From the NCBI GenBank assembly GCA_937858255.1, contig CALLZQ010000767.1, forward strand, positions 1 to 8,555: a stretch of DNA of 8,555 nt. Reading direction: 5' to 3'. The notes beneath the pieces are model-generated. The model ran no database searches, was not told the DNA's origin, and worked only from the letters and a program-made list of their open reading frames with translations. The stretch is from an uncultured Tabrizicola sp. Lineage in GTDB: Bacteria; Pseudomonadota; Alphaproteobacteria; Rhodobacterales; Rhodobacteraceae. A program made the translations under genes and the position numbers. Shown in pieces: positions 1 to 5,146 of this stretch (its first letter is position 1; every line of letters starts with the position of its first letter).

Positions 1-2
1 CC

Positions 3-461
3 CACGGCGTGCCCGCCCCGCCCCCCAATCCCACAACCGCCGATTTCGCAACGCCGCTGCCGCTGCCCCCCAACCTTCCCGGCCTTCGGGCCATCGTGGC
101 GCGGGTCGAAAGCCTGCCGCCCGATGTGCCGGTGCCGCTGCTCGGCGGGGGCCAATTCCTTCACTGGCGCGAAAAGCTGGAAACCAGCGCAACGGTGCTG
201 CAAAGCACGCAGGACGGCTGGCCCGCGCTGATCGCGGCTGGCGGGCTGCATTATCTGGCCGGCTGGCCTGACGATGCGACACTTGACCTGCTGCTGCGTG
301 ACGCACTGGACCGCGCCGGGCTGGAATCCACCGCCCTGCCCGAAGGGGTGCGGCGGCGTGACAGCGCCACGCATCGATTCTGGTTCAATTACAATCCGGT
401 CGCTGTGGAATGGGGCGGGGTCACGATTGCCGCAGCCGGGGTTCACTGGCAGCCGCTCTGA
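3..461 (+). CDS. Probable GH42 beta-galactosidase, C-terminal fragment (5' end outside the window)
   Basis: The frame is open to the left edge, so this is the last ~152 residues of a longer protein. The GTG at base 9 is probably an internal valine, since no ribosome-binding site can precede it. The tail resembles the C-terminal part of glycoside hydrolase family 42 beta-galactosidases: a VESLPP segment, a WREKLET segment, then GGLHYLAGWPDD, then AGLESTALPEGVRRRD, then a RFWFNYNP beta-strand segment and a final GVHWQPL. In that family this region follows the catalytic barrel and trimerisation domain and carries no catalytic glutamate, so activity cannot be judged here. The family hydrolyses terminal beta-galactosides, usually in the cytoplasm. 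The N-terminal part of the fragment is rich in proline. It ends with TGA 61 bp before the ATPase gene on the same strand. The family call rests on remembered C-terminal motifs and is moderate; an unrelated conserved protein is possible. Confidence 0.6.
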   Translation, partial: HGVPAPPPNPTTADFATPLPLPPNLPGLRAIVARVESLPPDVPVPLLGGGQFLHWREKLETSATVLQSTQDGWPALIAAGGLHYLAGWPDDATLDLLLRDALDRAGLESTALPEGVRRRDSATHRFWFNYNPVAVEWGGVTIAAAGVHWQPL

Positions 462-541
462 CAGGCTGGCCCGATCCCTCTGACAGGTTGATGCGGCTGC
501 GCATACCACGGTATACGAAAGCATGCGCCAGACTCTGACAG
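456..541 (+). repeat. Three direct copies of CTCTGACAG(G) around the zapE start
   Basis: CTCTGACAGG occurs at 456-465 and again at 478-487, and CTCTGACAG at 533-541. The first copy overlaps the stop codon of the upstream gene, the second lies in the gap, and the third is inside the first codons of zapE. Start-to-start distances are 22 and 55 bp, close to whole helical turns. They could be binding sites for a protein or remnants of small duplications. No function is known to me. Confidence 0.5.
488..517 (+). promoter_or_regulatory. Candidate zapE promoter with very short or no leader
   Basis: TTGATG (488-493) and TATACG (512-517) are separated by 18 bp and resemble -35 and -10 hexamers. The -10-like box ends only 5 bp before the ATG at 523, so transcription would begin at or next to the start codon. 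There is no convincing Shine-Dalgarno sequence; GAAAG at 517-521 is too close. The same bases carry two small dyads: ATGCG/CGCAT (491-495 and 500-504) and ATACC/GGTAT (503-507 and 510-514). The latter looks like an operator half-site pair. This was identified by eye only. Confidence 0.3.
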
Positions 542-1620
542 AAATCTACGAATCGCGCGTGGCCGCGGGCAGCCTGCGCCCCGACCCGGCCCAACATGCC
601 GTGCTGCCGGCGCTTGAGGGCCTGCGCGACTGGCTTGAGGCGACACAGGGGCGCCGCACCGGCCTGTTTGCCGGCCTGTTTGCCAAGCCGGTTCAGCCCC
701 CCCGTGGCCTCTATCTTTGGGGGGGCGTGGGGCGCGGCAAATCCATGCTGATGGATCTGTTCACCGAGGCAACCGCCATCACGCAAAAACGCCGCGTGCA
801 TTTCCATGCCTTCATGCAAGAGATTCACAAGGCGATACACGTCGCGCGCCAAAAGGGGGTCGAGGATCCCATCGTGCCGGTCGCCGATGGAGTGATCCGC
901 GACACCCGGCTTTTGGCCTTTGATGAGATGCAGATCACCGATATCACCGATGCGATGATTGTCGGGCGGCTGTTCGAGCGGCTGTTTGCCGCCGGGGTGG
1001 TCGTCGTCACCACCTCGAACCGGGTGCCCGAGGATCTGTATCTGAACGGGCTGAACCGGCAACTCTTCCTGCCCTTTATCGACATGCTGCGTGCCCGGCT
1101 GGAGGTGGTCGAGCTGGAAAGCCCGAATGATTATCGTCAGCACCGGTTGCAGGGGGCCAAGGTCTATTTCCACCCAGCCGGACAGGTGCGCGGTGAGATT
1201 GGCGCGATCTGGGACGATCTGACCGGCGGCGCCAAGGGCGAGACGCTGCGGCTGCCGGTGAATGGACGTGAGATCGAATTGCCCCGGTTCGCCAATGGCG
1301 TGGCCCGCGCCAGCTTTTGGGAGCTTTGCGCCCGCCCGCTCGGTCCCGGTGATTTTCTGGCCATCGCCGGGGCGGTCCGGGTGCTGATCCTCGAAGACAT
1401 TCCGCGGCTTTCCGCATCGAATTACAATGAAGCCAAACGTTTCGTGACCCTGATCGACGCGCTATATGAGGAAAGGGTGCGCCTGATCTGCTCTGCCGCG
1501 GATGAGCCGGAACGCCTCTATCTCGAAGGCACCGGCGCCTTTGAATTTGAGCGTACAGCCAGTCGCCTGCGCGAAATGCAATCGGCAGACTGGGGCAAGC
1601 CGGACCTGAACGGGGCCTGA
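523..1620 (+). CDS. zapE: Cell division protein ZapE / AFG1-family P-loop ATPase
   Basis: This is a 365-residue cytoplasmic AAA-like ATPase, a usual length for the bacterial ZapE/AFG1 family. In E. coli ZapE associates with the FtsZ ring; the mitochondrial relative Afg1/LACE1 acts in inner-membrane protein quality control. The Walker A motif GGVGRGKS spans residues 67-74 and follows the family-typical RGLYLW. Walker B is LLAFDEMQ at 130-137, with D134 and E135. A sensor-like TTSNRVPEDLY segment starts at residue 163, followed by LFLPFI at 181-186. A C-terminal RASFWELCARPLGPGDF block and ASNYNEAKRFVTLIDALYEE complete the family pattern. The ATG at 523 is chosen because the N-terminus matches the family's usual start; it lacks a good ribosome-binding site. 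A perfect 12-bp tandem duplication (661-684) encodes GLFAGLFA just before the P-loop. In many relatives this gene precedes mdh, but here it faces a minus-strand permease gene. The family call is secure; the division role is by homology. Confidence 0.93.
   Translation: MRQTLTEIYESRVAAGSLRPDPAQHAVLPALEGLRDWLEATQGRRTGLFAGLFAKPVQPPRGLYLWGGVGRGKSMLMDLFTEATAITQKRRVHFHAFMQEIHKAIHVARQKGVEDPIVPVADGVIRDTRLLAFDEMQITDITDAMIVGRLFERLFAAGVVVVTTSNRVPEDLYLNGLNRQLFLPFIDMLRARLEVVELESPNDYRQHRLQGAKVYFHPAGQVRGEIGAIWDDLTGGAKGETLRLPVNGREIELPRFANGVARASFWELCARPLGPGDFLAIAGAVRVLILEDIPRLSASNYNEAKRFVTLIDALYEERVRLICSAADEPERLYLEGTGAFEFERTASRLREMQSADWGKPDLNGA
661..684 (+). repeat. Perfect 12-bp tandem duplication inside zapE
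   Basis: GGCCTGTTTGCC is repeated twice head to tail, encoding GLFA-GLFA at residues 47-54, upstream of the Walker A loop. The repeats are identical at every base including third positions, which suggests a recent slippage duplication. It is in frame and lies in a region of the family that I expect to be variable. Confidence 0.8.
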
Positions 1621-1674
1621 TAGGGGCCCGTCTTCTTTCCAAACTGTCCTGGTGGAAGGCCCGCAGCCCCCTAT
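1620..1674. terminator. Stem-loop in the convergent gap between zapE and the TSUP gene
   Basis: ATAGGGGC (1620-1627) pairs with GCCCCCTAT (1666-1674), leaving one C bulged. An inner stem forms between CTTTCC (1635-1640) and GGAAGG (1654-1659) with one G-U pair. It lies in the 72-bp gap between two converging genes, where a shared terminator is expected. There is no clear T-run on either side, so intrinsic termination is uncertain. Confidence 0.35.
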
Positions 1675-1692
1675 GGCCGCATAGAGATCTGC

Positions 1693-2454
1693 TCAGCCCC
1701 AGACCTGCCACAGCAGACGCGCCGCCATCGCGCTGGAGGTCACCACAAGCAGCGGCTTGATCAGACGCGCCCCAATGCGCATCGCCAGACGCGCCCCCAG
1801 ATGCGCCCCGGCGATCTGTGCAAGCGCCATGGCGCCGCCCATCGCCCACCAGATCCCGCCTGCCGAGGCGAAAACCCCCAGCGCACCAAGATTTGAGGCA
1901 AAATTCAGCAGCTTGGTATGGGCCGTGGCTTTAAGAACGCCATAACCCGCCAGCATCACGAACCCCAACATGAAGAAGCTGCCCGTCCCCGGCCCGAAAA
2001 ACCCGTCATAGGCGGCGATAAGCGGCACGGCGGTCAGGCTAAAGATGGCCGGGCGCAGGCGCTGGACACGGTCCTGATCGCTGAGGCCGGGCTTGAGGGC
2101 AAAGAACAGGGCCACCGCGACCAAGATCACCGGCATGATCAGGCGCAGCGCCTCGGCCGGAATCAGATGGGCGAAAATCGCCCCAAGCCCGCCGGCCAGC
2201 CCGCTGATCACGGCCATCCCGGCCTGCTGACGCAGATTGACCTGCCCTGCCCTGGCATAGGACAGCGTGGCTGTCGCCGCGCCGAAAGTGCCTTGCAGCT
2301 TGTTGGTTGCCAGGGCTTCGACCGGGCTGGCCCCCGCCAACAGCAAGGCCGGCACGGTGATCAGGCCTCCGCCGCCGGCAATGGCATCGACAAGCCCGGC
2401 CAGAAAACCCGCGAGGATCAGGAGAAGGGCGAGATCGGTAGCAACTTCGAACAT
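1693..2454 (-). CDS. TSUP-family (TauE/SafE, YfcA-like) membrane permease
   Basis: This is a 253-residue, very hydrophobic protein of the sulfite exporter TauE/SafE (TSUP) family, sitting in the inner membrane with about eight predicted membrane segments. The N-terminal half carries the signature GLVDAIAGGGGLITVPAL (residues 20-37) and NKLQGTFG (51-58). The second half repeats the theme with DGFFGPGTGSF (150-160), KLLNFASNLG (181-190) and GAHLGARLAMR (216-226). This internal two-fold arrangement is typical of the family. Known members move small organic or inorganic anions such as sulfite, sulfoacetate or sulfolactate; the substrate here cannot be read from sequence. It is the last gene of a minus-strand run and starts 9 bp after the acetyltransferase stop, with no strong Shine-Dalgarno sequence, so translational coupling is likely. 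Fold and family are secure; transport direction and substrate are unknown. Confidence 0.9.
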   Translation of the reverse strand: MFEVATDLALLLILAGFLAGLVDAIAGGGGLITVPALLLAGASPVEALATNKLQGTFGAATATLSYARAGQVNLRQQAGMAVISGLAGGLGAIFAHLIPAEALRLIMPVILVAVALFFALKPGLSDQDRVQRLRPAIFSLTAVPLIAAYDGFFGPGTGSFFMLGFVMLAGYGVLKATAHTKLLNFASNLGALGVFASAGGIWWAMGGAMALAQIAGAHLGARLAMRIGARLIKPLLVVTSSAMAARLLWQVWG

Positions 2455-2463
2455 GGCAGGGAT

Positions 2464-2931
2464 TCAGGGGTGAAAAACTCGGTTGATGCGCCCGACCACC
2501 GTTCCGTCCTTGAGTGCGAAACCCGGGTCGCTGCTGTGATCTGTAAAGCCGATCCGCGCGTAATAGGCCAGCCCCGGCACGTTATCGGCGCGGATGCTCG
2601 CGTGAATCTCGGTCAGCCCCGCCTCGCGCGCCAGGCTGAGCGTATTTTCGAACATGGCCGTACCCGTGCCTCTGGCATGGCTTTCAGGGTCCACGAAAGA
2701 GCCGATATGTGCCTCTCCCCGCCACCATCCGATTGCTTGCCAGCCGATCACTGTCTCTTCAAGCTGGGCCACGACCGCCGTCAGGCAATCGGGTCCGTCG
2801 ATGAAATGCCGGCGCACGTCTGCGCCTGACATCGGGGTTTCATGGGCGGTAGTGCCGCCGATGGCGATGATCCGGTTCAGGATCGCTGCCATCTGATCGG
2901 CGTCTCGCGGTTCTGCCCTGCGGATGATCAC
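2464..2931 (-). CDS. GNAT-family N-acetyltransferase
   Basis: This is a 155-residue single-domain GNAT protein, which would transfer an acetyl group from acetyl-CoA to an amine. Motif A, the acetyl-CoA pyrophosphate loop, is at residues 76-94: IGSFVDPESHARGTGTAMF, with the R87-G88-x-G90-x-A92 pattern. Motif B is ADNVPGLAYYARIGF (115-129), with N117, the paired tyrosines 123-124 and the closing GF. The N-terminal IIRRAEPRDADQMAAILN is a usual GNAT beginning. The start is GTG at 2931, and its last base plus the next form the overlapping stop of serB (GTGA, 4-bp overlap), so it is probably translated by ribosomes finishing serB. It resembles small acetyltransferases of the phosphinothricin or RimI-like groups, but the acceptor cannot be told. 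The coupling to serB might mean an amino-acid-like substrate; that is a guess. Confidence 0.88.
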   Translation of the reverse strand: MIIRRAEPRDADQMAAILNRIIAIGGTTAHETPMSGADVRRHFIDGPDCLTAVVAQLEETVIGWQAIGWWRGEAHIGSFVDPESHARGTGTAMFENTLSLAREAGLTEIHASIRADNVPGLAYYARIGFTDHSSDPGFALKDGTVVGRINRVFHP

Positions 2932-3803
2932 CGGGCAAACGCCTCAACCGAATATCCCTGCAAATAAAGCAATGCGGTCAGATCCCCATGGTTGACCCGA
3001 ACCGAGCATTGCGCCTGCACCGAGGGTTTTGCATGAAGGGCGACCCCCATCCCGGCATGGTTCAGCATCGCCAGATCATTGGCGCCATCGCCGACGGCGA
3101 CCGCTGCTGCCGGCGTGATGCCCAGACGCGCCGAGATCTCGTTCAGGGCATCCAGTTTCGCCTGCTTGCCAAGGATGGGCATGGCCACCTCTCCGGCCAA
3201 GGTCTCACCATGAACCAGCAGGGTATTGGCGCGGTTTTCGTCAAAGCCCAGAACCTCGGCGATGCGCGAGGTGAAAGAGGTGAAGCCGCCCGAGACCAGC
3301 GCGGTATAAGCCCCGTTGGCGCGCATCGTGGCCAGCAAGACCTTGCCGCCGGGCATCAGCGTGATCCGGTTGCGGATCACATCGTCAATCACCGAGACCG
3401 GCAGCCCCTTGAGCAGGCCCACCCGCTCGCGCAGTGCCTCCTCAAAATCCAACTCGCCATTCATCGCGCGCTTGGTGATCTCGGCGACATAGGCGCCAAC
3501 GCCGGCCTCGTCTGCCAGTTCGTCAATGCATTCCTGCTGGATCATCGTTGAATCCATATCGGCAATCAGCATCCGCTTCTTGCGGCCCGCAGCCGGTTGT
3601 ACCGCAAGGTCGATCTGCATGGCCTGAAGACCTTCCCAAACCTCCCATAGATTGCCGGGCATCGCCTCCAGCGGGAATTCGGCGGCCACGCCGGGGTTCA
3701 GCCAGGTCGCGTCACCGCCCCCCCAGGCATTGCGCAGCGATTCAACGGCCACACGGTCCAGAACCGGGGTGTCAGGATTGGTCAAAAGCGTGGCGACAAA
3801 CAT
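2928..3803 (-). CDS. serB: Phosphoserine phosphatase SerB
   Basis: This is a 291-residue cytoplasmic HAD-superfamily phosphatase. It performs the last step of the phosphorylated serine pathway, O-phospho-L-serine to L-serine plus phosphate, and needs Mg2+. HAD motif I is ADMDSTMI at residues 81-88, with nucleophile D82 and acid/base D84. The substrate-capping segment QQECIDELADEAG follows at 89-101. Motif II is VSGGFTSF (170-177, S171), motif III lysine lies in GKQAKLDAL (212-220), and motif IV is VGDGANDLAML (237-247) with D239 and D243. Residues 1-78 form the extra N-terminal region common in SerB proteins, although I see no clear ACT signature there. The ATG at 3803 has a modest upstream GGAA. 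It is the first gene of a minus-strand run with the acetyltransferase and TSUP genes, and it is divergent from serC and serA, which supply its substrate. Confidence 0.96.
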   Translation of the reverse strand: MFVATLLTNPDTPVLDRVAVESLRNAWGGGDATWLNPGVAAEFPLEAMPGNLWEVWEGLQAMQIDLAVQPAAGRKKRMLIADMDSTMIQQECIDELADEAGVGAYVAEITKRAMNGELDFEEALRERVGLLKGLPVSVIDDVIRNRITLMPGGKVLLATMRANGAYTALVSGGFTSFTSRIAEVLGFDENRANTLLVHGETLAGEVAMPILGKQAKLDALNEISARLGITPAAAVAVGDGANDLAMLNHAGMGVALHAKPSVQAQCSVRVNHGDLTALLYLQGYSVEAFAR

Positions 3804-3826
3804 CAGGTTTCCGATCGTGAACAGGC

Positions 3827-3900
3827 GCGTCGTTTTCGCAGGGTGATGCGACGCTTTAGCCGCATTTTCCCGCTTGTGCCAGATCAGGCGCCCCGATAAT
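3827..3900. promoter_or_regulatory. Divergent serB / serC regulatory region with dyad and candidate serC promoter
   Basis: The 154 bp between serB and serC must hold promoters for both directions. A perfect dyad GCGTCG/CGACGC lies at 3827-3832 and 3849-3854, overlapping a second one, TCGCA/TGCGA (3836-3840 and 3847-3851), and could be an operator. For serC, CTTGTG (3873-3878) and GATAAT (3895-3900) are 16 bp apart and resemble a promoter giving a leader of about 50 nt. I could not identify a convincing serB promoter. No known regulator site is recognised. Confidence 0.35.
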
Positions 3901-3939
3901 CACAGCGGCGGGACACCCTTCCCCAACGAAGGGCATATA

Positions 3940-3956
3940 TCTGGAAGGATACCAGA
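3940..3956 (+). promoter_or_regulatory. serC ribosome-binding site inside a small hairpin loop
   Basis: GGAAGGA (3943-3949) is 8 nt before the ATG at 3958 and fixes that start over an in-frame TTG at 3874. TCTGG (3940-3944) can pair with CCAGA (3952-3956), placing most of the Shine-Dalgarno sequence in the 7-nt loop. Just upstream, CCCTT (3916-3920) can pair with AAGGG (3929-3933). Such structure could tune serC translation, but the stems are short. Confidence 0.5.
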
Positions 3957-3957
3957 C

Positions 3958-5049
3958 ATGGCAATGACCGCCCCGGCACAGCGCCCGGCAAACCCGCGCT
4001 TTTCTTCTGGCCCCTGCGCCAAGATCCCCGGTTACTCCCTTGATATGCTTGCTGATGCGCCCTTGGGCCGCTCGCACCGTGCCGCTGTCGGCAAGGCCAA
4101 GCTGAAAGAGGCGATTGACCTGACCCGTGAAATTCTCGGCGTGCCCGCCGATTACCGCATCGGCATCGTTCCCGGTTCCGACACCGGCGCTGTCGAGATG
4201 GCGATGTGGACGATGCTGGGCGCCCGCCCGGTGGAAATGCTGGCTTGGGAAAGTTTTGGCGAAGGCTGGGTCACAGATGTGGTCAAACAGCTCAAGCTGG
4301 ATGCGACCGTCAAGAAGGCCCCGTATGGCCAGATCGTTGACCTGACCACCGTCGATTTCAACGCCGACGTTGTCTTTACCTGGAACGGCACCACCTCGGG
4401 CGTCCGCGTCCCGAACGGCAATGCCATCCCGGCCGACCGTCAGGGCCTGACCATCTGCGACGCGACCTCGGCCGCTTTTGCCATGGACCTGCCGTGGGAC
4501 AAGCTGGATGTCGTGACCTTCTCCTGGCAAAAGGTGCTGGGTGGCGAAGGCGCGCATGGCATGCTGATCCTGTCGCCCCGCGCGGTGGAACGGCTGGAAA
4601 CCTATACCCCGGCTTGGCCGCTGCCCAAAGTGTTCCGCCTGACCTCGAAGGGCAAGATTTCCGAAGGTATCTTTGTCGGCGAAACCATCAACACCCCGTC
4701 GATGCTGGCCGTGGAAGATTACCTTGTGACCCTGAAATGGGCCAAGGCCATTGGCGGCCAGCCGGCGCTGATCGCCCGCGCCGAAGCCAACGCGCAAGTG
4801 ATCCACGATTTCGTGGCCGCGCATGACTGGATTGCCAACCTTGCCGAAGATCCGGCCACGGCTTCGACCACCAGCGTCTGCCTGAAATTTACCGATCCGC
4901 GCATCACCGACGGTGCGGCCTTTGCCAAGGCCGTCGCCAAGCGGCTGGAGAAAGAGGGCGTGGCGCTGGATATCGGCGCCTATCGCGATGCGCCGCCGGG
5001 GTTGCGGATTTGGGGCGGCGCGGATGCCGTGGCTGCAATGGGCGTCTGA
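3958..5049 (+). CDS. serC: Phosphoserine aminotransferase SerC, C-terminus apparently truncated
   Basis: This is a 363-residue class V, PLP-dependent aminotransferase that converts 3-phosphohydroxypyruvate and glutamate to phosphoserine and 2-oxoglutarate. It can also serve pyridoxine synthesis through 4-phosphohydroxythreonine. It belongs to the alphaproteobacterial/Methanosarcina subgroup. Visible landmarks are RFSSGPCAK (14-22), [14 protein letters not shown] (36-49), [12 protein letters not shown] (73-84), [14 protein letters not shown] (141-154), [11 protein letters not shown] (168-178) and the PLP-lysine segment [15 protein letters not shown] (187-201) with K192. [10 protein letters not shown] (241-250) and [15 protein letters not shown] (338-352) follow. 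The ATG at 3958 has a good GGAAGGA site and the family's usual N-terminus. After GLRIWGGA the frame ends in a short DAVAAMGV and TGA, whereas the expected last helix ([13 protein letters not shown]) is in the +1 frame from 5024. About 20 terminal residues are therefore missing or out of frame. Catalytic residues are intact, but stability may be affected. Confidence 0.93.
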   Translation: MAMTAPAQRPANPRFSSGPCAKIPGYSLDMLADAPLGRSHRAAVGKAKLKEAIDLTREILGVPADYRIGIVPGSDTGAVEMAMWTMLGARPVEMLAWESFGEGWVTDVVKQLKLDATVKKAPYGQIVDLTTVDFNADVVFTWNGTTSGVRVPNGNAIPADRQGLTICDATSAAFAMDLPWDKLDVVTFSWQKVLGGEGAHGMLILSPRAVERLETYTPAWPLPKVFRLTSKGKISEGIFVGETINTPSMLAVEDYLVTLKWAKAIGGQPALIARAEANAQVIHDFVAAHDWIANLAEDPATASTTSVCLKFTDPRITDGAAFAKAVAKRLEKEGVALDIGAYRDAPPGLRIWGGADAVAAMGV

Positions 5050-5074
5050 GGCGGAGATCGCCCCCCGCGCGGCC

Positions 5075-5110
5075 GCGGCCGGAGACCAGCCCGGCGGGGC
5101 CACCGGCCGC
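5075..5110 (+). promoter_or_regulatory. GC-rich stem-loop between serC and serA
   Basis: GCGGCCGG (5075-5082) pairs perfectly with CCGGCCGC (5103-5110), and inside the 20-nt loop GCCC (5089-5092) pairs with GGGC (5097-5100). A self-complementary GGCCGCGGCC at 5071-5080 overlaps the left arm. The structure sits 24 nt before the serA Shine-Dalgarno sequence. It could be an intercistronic processing or stability element, or a weak attenuator; there is no T-run. In GC-rich DNA some stems arise by chance. Confidence 0.35.
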
Positions 5111-5146
5111 CCCATCCCTGCAACCCAAAGATACAGGAGCCCTCGC

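Noticed and set aside
421..1849. Minus-strand open frames of about 250 codons opposite zapE and its downstream gap
   Set aside because: They overlap zapE, which has all its family motifs, and their translations look like antisense artefacts.
1918..2829. 303-codon plus-strand open frame opposite the TSUP and GNAT genes
   Set aside because: It spans two well-supported opposite-strand genes and reads as a charged, repetitive antisense product.
3860..3885. Sigma-54-like TGGCAC on the minus strand upstream of serB
   Set aside because: The required TTGC-like -12 element is missing at the correct spacing.
3874..3957. TTG at 3874 as an extended serC start
   Set aside because: It would add 28 residues without family similarity across the candidate promoter; the ATG at 3958 has a good ribosome-binding site and the usual N-terminus.
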